Below the pieces are notes generated by a model. That model was given only the letters and a program-made list of their open reading frames with translations. It made no database searches and was not told where the DNA came from. A program made the translations under genes and the position numbers. Positions 32,835 through 41,183 of a stretch of DNA of 64,000 bases are shown here, piece by piece. Source of the DNA: Halomonas urumqiensis (GTDB lineage: Bacteria; Pseudomonadota; Gammaproteobacteria; Pseudomonadales; Halomonadaceae); assembly GCF_003028575.1 (NCBI RefSeq), contig NZ_PYUD01000008.1, forward strand, positions 1 through 64,000, given 5' to 3'. Every line of letters starts with the position of its first letter. The stretch's first letter is position 1.

Positions 32835-34418
32835 TCACAGCCAGCGTTCCAGCCCCAGCACGCGGCTGAGCCAGGCGTTGAGCCGGCGCCAGGCGTTGCC
32901 CGGTTCACGTTCGAGCTTCACCGGCGCGCCATCTTCCCGGGTCAGCCAGGCAAGCTTGCCCTCGGCATCGAGCTCCACTGAATAACTCACGGTGGGCTGC
33001 GCCCCTTCCTTCACCAGCGCCTCGAAGTCGGCGGCCAGCCCTTCGCTGATTGCCAGCACGCCCACCTCGCTATTCCACCAGACCGAGCGTGGGTCGGCAT
33101 TCGGTGAGCCCACGAAGACCATGTCGTCGTCGATCCCCAATGCCTTGATGTGCAGCGCCGATGCCGAGGTGCCTGGCACGCCAATGGCGACTTCATCCGG
33201 ATTGTCGTGCCTTACGCGCAGCTCGAAGAGCTCAACACCACTTTCGAGCAGCGCTTCCCGATGGGGCATGTAGGCGCCATGCGCCATCGGCACATCGGTG
33301 GCTTCCAGGGAGTTTGTCACCACCCTGATGTCGACATCGCTGCGAGCCAGTGATTGCAGCCACTGGCTGCCCGCCTCGGTGGGCACGAAATAGGCCGACA
33401 CCAAGCTGAGTTTTTCGCTGGGCGTGGTGCGCCGCCATAACTGCCCGGCCATGGTGTCATCGAGTGCCGGCGTATGGTGATAGCCAGGCTTGCCGGGCGG
33501 GTCCCAGAAGGCTTCAGCCTCGCCCCAGCGCAGGTCGTCGACCAGCCGATTACGGTCGCGCTCGTCGCGGCGTTCACGCAGGGCGGCGAAGTAGTCGGTT
33601 TTCTCCTCGTCATCGAGCCTTGCCGCCAGTTCATCACGCAACACCTGCCAGGCATCGGCGGCGGCTCGGTGGAAGCGACCCACCGGTTGCGCCAGGCCAT
33701 GATTCCAGTAGAGATCAAAGCTGCGAGACAGTGGTGTCACCACATCACCCAGGGTCAGCATATCGAGGTCGGCGAAATTGCGCGGCTCGCTGGCGTTGTA
33801 GTATTCGTCCCCCAGGTTGCGGCCGCCCACGATGGCCAGCGCATTGTCGGCGATCCACAACTTGTTGTGCATGCGCCGATGATGGCGGTTGAACACCGAC
33901 GCGGTGGCAAGTACCCGCGCCACAAGGTGGCTGCGCCCGATCGGCAAGGGGTGAAAGACGCGCACCTCGATGTTGGGGTGACTATCCAATGACGCCAGGC
34001 GACGCCCCTGGCCAATCGCGCCGATATCATCCAGCAGCAGGCGCACCTCGACCCCCCGGTCGGCGGCCAACAGCACTTGGTGCAGCAGAATGCGCGTGGT
34101 CAACCCATCTCCCATCAGGTACGTCTGGATATCCAGACGACGTTCGGCGCGCGCCGTCAGCAGGGCGCGAACCGCAAAGGCATCGCGGCCATCGGCCAGG
34201 AGCGCGAAGGCGCTCGTGTCTTCCTGGGGAGCGGCCTGTTCGGCCACCCACTGCCCCAGCCGGGTGTCTGCCACTTCCCACGGGGCAAGCGCCACCCGAT
34301 GCTCACGGCTGACGGGGGTAGCGCTGCAGCCAGTCATCAGCAGTAGCGAAAGCAGGCACCAGAGCAGGCCTGAAGGCACGACGGAGCGTCGCGCGTGGTC
34401 AGGCAGCATCGTCGTCAT
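32835..34418 (-). CDS. Phospholipase D-like lipoprotein (ClsC/YmdC-type)
   Basis: 527 residues with a lipoprotein signal (lipobox LMTGC near Cys 31) and two complete HKD motifs: HNKLWIADNALAIVGGRN near 184 and HIKALGIDDDMVFVGSPN near 423. This is the arrangement of cardiolipin synthases and related phosphatidyltransferases; the lack of N-terminal membrane helices and the general sequence fit the ClsC/YmdC group. Exact substrate unknown. It overlaps the upstream small membrane protein gene by 20 bases. Confidence 0.82.
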   Translation of the reverse strand: MTTMLPDHARRSVVPSGLLWCLLSLLLMTGCSATPVSREHRVALAPWEVADTRLGQWVAEQAAPQEDTSAFALLADGRDAFAVRALLTARAERRLDIQTYLMGDGLTTRILLHQVLLAADRGVEVRLLLDDIGAIGQGRRLASLDSHPNIEVRVFHPLPIGRSHLVARVLATASVFNRHHRRMHNKLWIADNALAIVGGRNLGDEYYNASEPRNFADLDMLTLGDVVTPLSRSFDLYWNHGLAQPVGRFHRAAADAWQVLRDELAARLDDEEKTDYFAALRERRDERDRNRLVDDLRWGEAEAFWDPPGKPGYHHTPALDDTMAGQLWRRTTPSEKLSLVSAYFVPTEAGSQWLQSLARSDVDIRVVTNSLEATDVPMAHGAYMPHREALLESGVELFELRVRHDNPDEVAIGVPGTSASALHIKALGIDDDMVFVGSPNADPRSVWWNSEVGVLAISEGLAADFEALVKEGAQPTVSYSVELDAEGKLAWLTREDGAPVKLEREPGNAWRRLNAWLSRVLGLERWL

Positions 34419-34638
34419 CGGCCAGGCGTCGCACCATTGCCTTGCGCGCGCGATTGCGACGGTAAAGGCGAACCAGGGCGATCGCTAGCGCCGCCGCCAC
34501 CATGGCGGCAAGGGTCAAGCCCTGCCAGGGGCGCGCGGCGTCCCTCATGACGGTTTCGAGGGTGATGATCAGAATGAAGCCCAGCGCCTGGCTGGCAATC
34601 GCCAGGGCGCGCAGGGTATCGAAAGCTTGCTTGGCCAT
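34399..34638 (-). CDS. Small two-helix membrane protein, unknown
   Basis: 79 residues from ATG 34638, which has GGGAGG six bases upstream. Two hydrophobic helices (about 8-26 and 39-58) are followed by a basic stretch RLYRRNRARKAMVRRL and an acidic end DDDDAA. I do not recognise the family. Its last 20 bases overlap the start of the phospholipase-D-like gene, so the two are probably co-expressed. Confidence 0.6.
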   Translation of the reverse strand: MAKQAFDTLRALAIASQALGFILIITLETVMRDAARPWQGLTLAAMVAAALAIALVRLYRRNRARKAMVRRLADDDDAA

Positions 34639-34818
34639 GGGCCTCCCGCGAGATGACAGCCAAGCCTGCCGACAGTAGGCTTGGCAACTCGATACTTGGA
34701 ATTTCTGTATGCAACTGCCGCGAATCGGCAGGATGCCACAGTGTACCCGCTCGCGCGCCGGTCGCCGACCCTCGCGCCTGCCAACCACATGCTTGCCGCC
34801 AAGGAGTCACTCTTCCCA

Positions 34819-35619
34819 ATGGATGCCATCGCCCTGGGCCCCGTGCTCATTTCCGTGCCCCGGCTCTACGCCATCGGTGCGGCGTTGCTGTTGCTGGTTG
34901 CCAGCCTATGGCTGCTTGGCATGCCACGCCGCGCTCATGCGCGCTGGTTCAACGGCCTGGTGATCGCCTGGGTGCTGGGGGCGCGCCTGGGCTACGTGGC
35001 CATGCACCCGGACGCCTATGCCGCGGCCCCGCTGGATGTGCTGAAGATCTGGCAACCGGGGTTTCACGGCATCTGGGGGATGCTGGCGGCGCTGGTGTGG
35101 AGCGCCTGGGCACTGCGTGACCATGTGCTGCGCATGATCGGCGCCATGGCCATGGTGGTGGGGAGCTCCAGCCTGTGGCTGGTACTGGTGACCCTGGCAC
35201 CACTGGGCAACCCGATGCCGCTTGCCGAGTTGCCCGACCTGGAGCTGCAGACCCTCGAAGGGGAGGCGGTCAATCTGCGCCAGCTGCGCGGCGAGCGGGT
35301 GGTGATCAACCTGTGGGCCACCTGGTGCCCGCCCTGCCTGCGCGAGATGCCGCTGCTGGAGGAGGCCGATGCCCGGGACGGCGTCACCGTCGTGGTGGTC
35401 AACCAGGGTGAGGAGCTACTGCAGGTGATTCGCTACCTGGACGACCAGGCGCTCGAGTTCCGCTATCCGCTGCTCGACCCACGCCAGGAGCTGATGGTGA
35501 TCATGGAGTCCCCGGGGCTGCCCACCACCATGCTGTTCGATGCCGAGGGGCGTGCCATGGAGCGTCACGTGGGGGAGCTCTCACGCGCCCAGTTGGACAG
35601 CTGGCTGCAGGGGGATTGA
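34819..35619 (+). CDS. Membrane-anchored TlpA/ResA-like thiol-disulfide oxidoreductase with Lgt-like N-terminal region
   Basis: 266 residues in two parts. Residues 1-120 have four hydrophobic segments and resemble part of prolipoprotein diacylglyceryl transferase (RLYAIGAALLL, VLGARLGYVAMHPDAYAAAP, then WQPGFHGIWG). Residues 130-266 are a periplasmic thioredoxin domain with active site WATWCPPC and cis-proline loop GLPTTML. It probably reduces disulfides in exported proteins or cytochromes. AAGGAG lies 12 bases before ATG 34819, rather far. Lgt catalytic residues are not all present, so acyl transfer is unlikely. Confidence 0.78.
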   Translation: MDAIALGPVLISVPRLYAIGAALLLLVASLWLLGMPRRAHARWFNGLVIAWVLGARLGYVAMHPDAYAAAPLDVLKIWQPGFHGIWGMLAALVWSAWALRDHVLRMIGAMAMVVGSSSLWLVLVTLAPLGNPMPLAELPDLELQTLEGEAVNLRQLRGERVVINLWATWCPPCLREMPLLEEADARDGVTVVVVNQGEELLQVIRYLDDQALEFRYPLLDPRQELMVIMESPGLPTTMLFDAEGRAMERHVGELSRAQLDSWLQGD

Positions 35620-35756
35620 ACCGGTCATTACCACGTCCGCAAACGGTGCACCATACTTAAGCCGGATCGCGCTTTGCTGTAAGATACCGCGCCCTGTTGT
35701 TGCCGCCCCGCGAGGGCGGTCCCGAGCGCAACGTTTTCAGCATCCTCCGAGGCATC

Positions 35757-38702
35757 ATGAGCGATTTTTCTCCCGGCCAGCGCTGGATCAGCGACGGCGA
35801 AGCCGAACTTGGCCTGGGCACCATCCTGAGCTGTGACCCACGCAGCGTCACCGTGCTCTTCGGGGCCAGTCAGGAAACCCGCACCTACAGCAGCCGTCAG
35901 GCCCCGCTTACCCGAGTGGCCTTTGGCAGTGGCGACCGCATCCGCGCCGCCAGCGGCTGGACCTTGACCGTTGATGACAGCAAGGAGTCGGAAGGGCTGA
36001 TCGTCTACATCGGCGAGGATGAGCAGGGTGAGCTGCGCGAACTTCCCGAAGCGCAACTGGCCGACACCATGCAGTTCGACCAGGCTCGCGACCGCCTGCT
36101 CACCGGGCAGGTGGATCGCAACGACTGGTTCGACCTGCGCTTTCGCACCCTGCATCACCACCATCGCGTCGAACAGAACCCAGCGCTGGGCCTGGCCGGC
36201 CCGCGTATCGACCTGATCCCCCACCAGCTGTACATCGCCGACGAAGTAGCGCGCCGTCATGCGCCGCGCGTACTGCTGGCCGACGAGGTCGGGCTTGGCA
36301 AGACCATCGAAGCCGGGCTGATCCTGCATCGCCTGCTGCTCACCGGACGTGCCGAGCGTGCCCTGGTGCTGGTGCCGGCAAGCCTTACGCACCAGTGGCT
36401 GGTGGAATTGCTGCGCCGCTTTGCCCTGGAAGTGACGCTGCTCGACGAACAACAGAGCCTGGCCCATGGCGACAGCAACCCCTTCGAGACGGGTCAGTTG
36501 GTGCTGGCAAGCCAGGATTGGCTGTTCGCCAACCCCCATCGTCAGGCCCAGGCCCAGGCGTGCCAGTGGGATCTCTTGATCGTCGACGAGGCCCACCATC
36601 TCGACTGGAGCCCGGACCATGCCGGTCCCGGCTACGCCTGTGTGGGGCGCCTGGCGGCGGATGTTCCCGGCTTGCTGCTGCTGACCGCCACGCCCGAGCA
36701 GATGGGCCTCGAGAGCCACTTCGCCAGGTTACGGCTGCTCGACCCGGACCGTTACCATAGCCTCGAGCGCTTCAAGGAAGAGGAGCAACACTACGTCGAG
36801 GTCGCCGAGGCCATCGATGCCCTGGAGCGACTGCCCGGCAGCGCCGAGGATCACGCGCGCCTCGCCGCGGTGATGGACGAGGCGGACAGCCTGGCACTGC
36901 TCGACACCCTGGCCAACCCCGAGAGTGGCGAGCCTCAGCAGGCCAATGCTCGCCAGCAACTGCGCGATCAGTTGCTCGACCGCCACGGCACCGGCCGGGT
37001 GATGTTCCGCAACAGCCGGCGACATGTCGGCGGTTTCCCGGAACGTCGCCTGCATGTCACCGAACTCGAGCCGCCCTCCTCCTACCGCCGTGTGCTGGGT
37101 CGCCTCGAACGCGACGAGGACTATCTGGACGAGCTGCTGATCGAGACCGGGCTCGACCATCCCGAGGTACTGATCTATCTCGACAGCATGTACAGGGCAC
37201 TGTCTGATGACCCGCTGAACACGGAACCCTGGTGGCAGTTCGACCCGCGCGTGACCTGGCTGATGGAGAAGCTGGCCGATACCGGCGAGAGCGGCTTCGC
37301 CAACGACAAGGTGCTGGTCATCGCCCATGACCGCGAGACCGCCCAGGGTCTGGCCGAGGGACTGCGCGTTCTCGGCGGCATGCACGCCCCGGTCTTTCAC
37401 GAAGGCTTGTCGCTGGTGGAGCGCGACCGCGCCGCCGCCGCGTTCGCCGATGAGGAAGAGGGCAGCCAGGTGCTGGTGTGCTCGGAAATCGGCTCAGAGG
37501 GCCGCAACTTCCAGTTCTGCCGCCACCTGGTGATGTTCGACCTGCCATTGCATCCCGATCAACTCGAACAGCGCATCGGCCGCCTCGACCGTATCGGCCA
37601 GCGCCATGCCATCGAGCTGCATGTGCCGGTGTTCACGGGCAGCCCCGGCGAGAAGCTGCTGCGCTGGTACCGCGAGGGAATGGATGCCTTCAGTGCCCCG
37701 CACGCGGTGGGCAGCGAGATATTCGATGCCTTCGGTGATGCACTGGCCGATGCGCTGCTCGACGAGGAGAGCCTGACGGAAGTGATCACCGAGACCCGGG
37801 CGCTGTTCGAAAGCCGCCTGGCCGAACGCGACGCTGGCCGTAATCGCTTGCTCGAGCTCAATGCCTGTCGCCATGAGCGCGCCGACGAAGTCGCCGCGGC
37901 GATTCGTGAACTCGACGAGGACCGCGCCCTGCCCCGCTACCTGGAACTGGCGCTGGACATCTTCGGCGTCGACAGCCAGGAGCTGGGGGGCGGTATCATG
38001 CATCTGCAACCCAGCCCGCAGATGCTCGATGGCCTGCCGGGGCTTGCCAAGGGCGAGGATGGCTTCTCGGCCACGTTCTCGCGCTCCCGGGCCCTGGCGC
38101 GCGACGACGTGCATAGGCTCTCCTGGGAGCACCCGCTGTTGCGCGAGATGATGGGGCGGATCATCGACGGCACCATGGGCAACACCGCGCTGGCATTGCT
38201 CAAGCATCCGTCACTGCCGGCCGGCCGGGTGATGGCCGAACTGATTTTCCGCACGCACTGCCCGGCCCCCAGAACCCTGCACCTCAACCGCTTCCTGCCG
38301 CCCACCGCGGTGCGCGTGCTGCTCGACGAATCCGGGGTTAACCTGACTGACAAGATCTCGTTCACCGGCCTTTCGAAGAACCTGCGCAAGGTCAAGAAGG
38401 CGATGGCTCGCGACCTGATACGCAGCCGCCTGGACGCCCTGCGCGAGCTGCTCGATCGCGGCGAGCAGGAAGCCGAGCGCGAGCTTCCCAGCATCGTGGA
38501 GTCGGCCCAGGTGCGCATGCGTGAAGAGTTGGACGGTGAACTCGCTCGCCTCGTCGCGCTGGCCCGCCACAACCCCGCGGTGCGCGACGACGAACTCACC
38601 GCGCTACGCGACGAACGCAGCGCACTGGATACGGCCATCGAAGGGACCCGCCTGCGCCTTGACGCGGTGCGGGTGATCGTGACTGTGGGGGAAGAAAGCT
38701 AG
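35757..38702 (+). CDS. rapA: RNA polymerase-associated ATPase RapA (HepA)
   Basis: SWI2/SNF2 ATPase that frees RNA polymerase for recycling, 981 residues. N-terminal Tudor-like domains (1-110), Walker A DEVGLGKTIEAGL near 180, DEAH box IVDEAHHLDW near 280, and second helicase lobe near 490-640 with RIGRLDRIGQ. GAGG lies before ATG 35757; 20 more codons are open upstream. Length matches E. coli RapA (968). Confidence 0.96.
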   Translation: MSDFSPGQRWISDGEAELGLGTILSCDPRSVTVLFGASQETRTYSSRQAPLTRVAFGSGDRIRAASGWTLTVDDSKESEGLIVYIGEDEQGELRELPEAQLADTMQFDQARDRLLTGQVDRNDWFDLRFRTLHHHHRVEQNPALGLAGPRIDLIPHQLYIADEVARRHAPRVLLADEVGLGKTIEAGLILHRLLLTGRAERALVLVPASLTHQWLVELLRRFALEVTLLDEQQSLAHGDSNPFETGQLVLASQDWLFANPHRQAQAQACQWDLLIVDEAHHLDWSPDHAGPGYACVGRLAADVPGLLLLTATPEQMGLESHFARLRLLDPDRYHSLERFKEEEQHYVEVAEAIDALERLPGSAEDHARLAAVMDEADSLALLDTLANPESGEPQQANARQQLRDQLLDRHGTGRVMFRNSRRHVGGFPERRLHVTELEPPSSYRRVLGRLERDEDYLDELLIETGLDHPEVLIYLDSMYRALSDDPLNTEPWWQFDPRVTWLMEKLADTGESGFANDKVLVIAHDRETAQGLAEGLRVLGGMHAPVFHEGLSLVERDRAAAAFADEEEGSQVLVCSEIGSEGRNFQFCRHLVMFDLPLHPDQLEQRIGRLDRIGQRHAIELHVPVFTGSPGEKLLRWYREGMDAFSAPHAVGSEIFDAFGDALADALLDEESLTEVITETRALFESRLAERDAGRNRLLELNACRHERADEVAAAIRELDEDRALPRYLELALDIFGVDSQELGGGIMHLQPSPQMLDGLPGLAKGEDGFSATFSRSRALARDDVHRLSWEHPLLREMMGRIIDGTMGNTALALLKHPSLPAGRVMAELIFRTHCPAPRTLHLNRFLPPTAVRVLLDESGVNLTDKISFTGLSKNLRKVKKAMARDLIRSRLDALRELLDRGEQEAERELPSIVESAQVRMREELDGELARLVALARHNPAVRDDELTALRDERSALDTAIEGTRLRLDAVRVIVTVGEES

Positions 38703-38712
38703 GTCAGGAGCA

Positions 38713-39618
38713 TCAGTTCAGGATATCCGCCAGCGCCTTTTCAAGGGTCTCGAAGCGGAACTCGAAGCCCGCTTCGAGCAGGCGTGCCGGGCGCATGTCG
38801 GCACCGGTCAACAGCAGGCGTGACATCTCGCCGAACATGGTCTCGAGCGCGATGGCCGGCACTGGCAAGCGTGCTGGCCGGCCTAGCTGCTTGGCCAGGA
38901 TGCGCGTGAACTCGGCGTTGGTGACGGGGTGTGGGGCACTGCCATTGAACGGGCCCGACAGGTCGTCGCGCTCGATCAGGAACTGGATCATCCGCACCAG
39001 GTCTTCGCGATGCACCCAGGGCATGAACTGACGACCATCGCCGAAGCGCCCGCCAACCCCCAGCTTGAAAGGCGGCAACATTTTCTGCAGGCTGCCGCCG
39101 CCATTATCCAGCACCAGGCCGATACGCAGCAGCGCCACGCGGGTACCGAAATCCTCGGCCTCTCGGGCGGTGTCTTCCCAGCGTTTGCACAGGCGATGCG
39201 CGAACTCGTCGTGGGCATGGGTCTGCTCGGTGACCTCGCGGTCGCCCTGGTCGCCGTAGTAGCCCATGGCCGAGCCGGAGACCATCACCCGCGGCGGCTT
39301 GCCACCGGTAAGCTTGAGCTGTTCGCAGAGGATCACCAGGTCGCGGGTGATATTGACGCGCGAATCGATCAACCGCTCCTTCTGGCTATCGCTCCAGCGA
39401 CCCGCGGCGATCGACTCACCCGCCAGGTTGACGATGGCCTCCGGCGGGGTATCCACGAAGTCCAGCACCGAGCGGCGAATATCAGCGCCCTTGGGCAGCC
39501 GTGAACGAACCGCCTCCGGGTCGCGAGACACCACCAGCACGCGATGGCCGGCTTCTACCAGGCGCTGGCAGAGGCGCTGGCCAACGAAACCGCTCCCTCC
39601 GGTGATCAACACACGCAT
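38713..39618 (-). CDS. TIGR01777/YfcH-type NAD-dependent epimerase
   Basis: 301 residues. N-terminal Rossmann motif TGGSGFVGQRL (residues 6-16), then NLAGESIAAGRW and the SAMGYYG segment holding the SDR catalytic Tyr, as in the SulA/YfcH family of atypical extended SDRs. Substrate unknown. AAGGAGG precedes ATG 39618. It diverges from the light-cluster operon; its own promoter candidate (TTGTCA 39684-39679, N18, TACAAC 39660-39655) overlaps the direct-repeat operator. Confidence 0.85.
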   Translation of the reverse strand: MRVLITGGSGFVGQRLCQRLVEAGHRVLVVSRDPEAVRSRLPKGADIRRSVLDFVDTPPEAIVNLAGESIAAGRWSDSQKERLIDSRVNITRDLVILCEQLKLTGGKPPRVMVSGSAMGYYGDQGDREVTEQTHAHDEFAHRLCKRWEDTAREAEDFGTRVALLRIGLVLDNGGGSLQKMLPPFKLGVGGRFGDGRQFMPWVHREDLVRMIQFLIERDDLSGPFNGSAPHPVTNAEFTRILAKQLGRPARLPVPAIALETMFGEMSRLLLTGADMRPARLLEAGFEFRFETLEKALADILN

Positions 39619-39644
39619 GGCGGTTCCCTCCTTATCGCCCATGA

Positions 39645-39688
39645 GTTATACAGCTGTTGTACACTTCTGCTAGTCTAGTTGACAACGT
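39645..39688 (+). promoter_or_regulatory. CarH/LitR-type operator: 11-bp-spaced direct repeats
   Basis: GTTATACA at 39645, GTTGTACA at 39656 and GTTGACA at 39678 lie exactly 11 and 22 bases apart; the position at 39667 holds a degenerate copy, CTGCTAGT. CarA/CarH-family MerR regulators bind arrays of 11-bp direct repeats containing a conserved ACA. The array overlaps an extended -10, TGCTAGTCT (39668-39676), ahead of the flavoprotein gene, and the leftward promoter candidate of the yfcH-like gene. A MerR regulator of this family is encoded 1.5 kb downstream. Confidence 0.65.
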
Positions 39689-39707
39689 AAATCGCCGTGA
39701 GCACGTG

Positions 39708-40769
39708 ATGACAGCCCAACCCACTATCGCCACCGCCATCATTGGGGCCGGCATCGCTGGACTTGCCTGCGCAAGGGTGCTTGCCGCAGCGAATCAGCCA
39801 GTCGTCCTGTTCGACAAGGGACGGGGACCTGGCGGCCGAATGTCCAGTCGTCGCCTGGGGGATGCCAGCGTAGAGCTGGGTGCCCAATTCTTCAGCGTAC
39901 GCCATGACACCTTTCGCCGGGAGGTCCAAGACTGGCGCCAGGCCGGCGTCATTGGTGCATGGCCCGATTCCATGTGGACGCTGGGTGATGGGCTGGGTGA
40001 TGGGAAATGGCAGCGACATCATGACAACCTGCCACGCCTCACCGGCTCGCCGCGCATGAGCGCGGTGGCGCGCCACCTGGCCGAGGGCCTGACACTCAAC
40101 TGCGAAACGCGCATCGAACACCTGGAGCACGATGGACAAGCCTGGTGGCTGATCGACCAGCGACAGACTCGCCACGGCCCCTTTGCGCGTGTCGTGATCA
40201 GCGCACCCTCGCCGCAGGCGCACGCCCTGGTGGCCCCCCACGATAGCCAGCTAGCCGGGGAGTGCGAGGCAGTCGTCCAGCGTCCATGCTGGGCGGCCTG
40301 GGCATGTTTCGATGCGCCACTGCCGACCCTGCCGGGGGTCGACGATGACTGGCAGGCAGTGCGCCTGGGGCCGAGCATCAGTGGGAACCCGCTGCGCTTC
40401 GTTGCCCGCAACGGCCTCAAGCCGGGACGCGCGGGCCAGGGGGAGACACTCAGCCTGCTGGCCCACCTCGACTGGAGCGAGGCCCACCTGGAGCGCCCTG
40501 CCGAAGAGGTCGCCGCCGAATTGCTGGCCGCCTTTGCCGATGCCCTGCCCGGCCAGGTAGCGCTACCTGACCCCACCTCCCTGGGGGCTCACCGCTGGCG
40601 CTATGCCCAACCAGACGTGTTTGCCCGCGGCGAGGCCATCAATCGTGATCATCGCCTGTCTGCCAGTGGTCTGGCACTTTGTGGTGATGGCTTTCGTGGC
40701 CCACGAATCGAGGATGCCTGGTTGTCGGGCCACCACCTCGGCGACGTCTTGGCCACAGCCGCTTCCTGA
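39708..40769 (+). CDS. FAD-dependent (renalase-like) oxidoreductase
   Basis: 353 residues. N-terminal FAD-binding motif GAGIAGLACARVL (about 11-23), followed by FDKGRGPGGRMSSRRL and ELGAQFFSVR, as in the bacterial renalase-like family; a C-terminal GDGFRGPRIEDAWLSG closes the FAD site. Substrate unknown. Start ATG 39708 with poor ribosome site; GTG at 39705 is adjacent. First gene after the direct-repeat operator and likely head of the operon down to DUF2878. Confidence 0.83.
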   Translation: MTAQPTIATAIIGAGIAGLACARVLAAANQPVVLFDKGRGPGGRMSSRRLGDASVELGAQFFSVRHDTFRREVQDWRQAGVIGAWPDSMWTLGDGLGDGKWQRHHDNLPRLTGSPRMSAVARHLAEGLTLNCETRIEHLEHDGQAWWLIDQRQTRHGPFARVVISAPSPQAHALVAPHDSQLAGECEAVVQRPCWAAWACFDAPLPTLPGVDDDWQAVRLGPSISGNPLRFVARNGLKPGRAGQGETLSLLAHLDWSEAHLERPAEEVAAELLAAFADALPGQVALPDPTSLGAHRWRYAQPDVFARGEAINRDHRLSASGLALCGDGFRGPRIEDAWLSGHHLGDVLATAAS

Positions 40770-40787
40770 CCTTTTCTGGAGACCCCA

Positions 40788-41183
40788 ATGCGCGACGCCA
40801 CCACGTCCTATGCCTTGATATTGCTGGCCCATGGCTCCAGCGACCCCAATTGGCGAGCCCCTTTCGAGAACTTCCATGCGGCGCTGGCCACCCGGCTCGA
40901 CACCCCGCTGCGACTGGCCTACATGGAACTCTGTGAGCCTTCGCTAGAATCCACGGTGGCCGAACTGGCCGAGGCCGGAGTCGAGCGTGCCGACATCCTG
41001 CCATTGTTCTTCGCCGCCGGGCGTCACCTGCGCAAGGATGTGCCCGGCCAGGTCGACGCCTTGGCACAGGAAGTACCAGGCGTTCGACTGACCTTGTTGC
41101 CACCAGTGGGAGAACATCCGGCGTTCGTCGAGGCCCTGGCGACGGTGATTGCCGAGCAGGCCGGGGAGTCTCATGAACCATGA
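40788..41183 (+). CDS. CbiX/SirB-like chelatase-family protein
   Basis: 131 residues, one CbiX domain. Metal-site histidines are visible in LLAHGSSDP (residue 15) and AAGRHLRKDVP (near 79). Family members insert Co or Fe into sirohydrochlorin; the single-domain form here could be a homodimer. Its stop overlaps the next ATG (ATGA). Placing a tetrapyrrole-metal enzyme directly before a LitR-type regulator is suggestive but does not prove a link to cobalamin. Confidence 0.82.
   Translation: MRDATTSYALILLAHGSSDPNWRAPFENFHAALATRLDTPLRLAYMELCEPSLESTVAELAEAGVERADILPLFFAAGRHLRKDVPGQVDALAQEVPGVRLTLLPPVGEHPAFVEALATVIAEQAGESHEP

Noticed and set aside
39679..39684. TTGACA at 39679 as the -35 of the flavoprotein gene promoter
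   Set aside because: The matching -10 position (39702-39707, CACGTG) is poor and would put the start of transcription inside the coding region; the extended -10 at 39668-39676 fits better.
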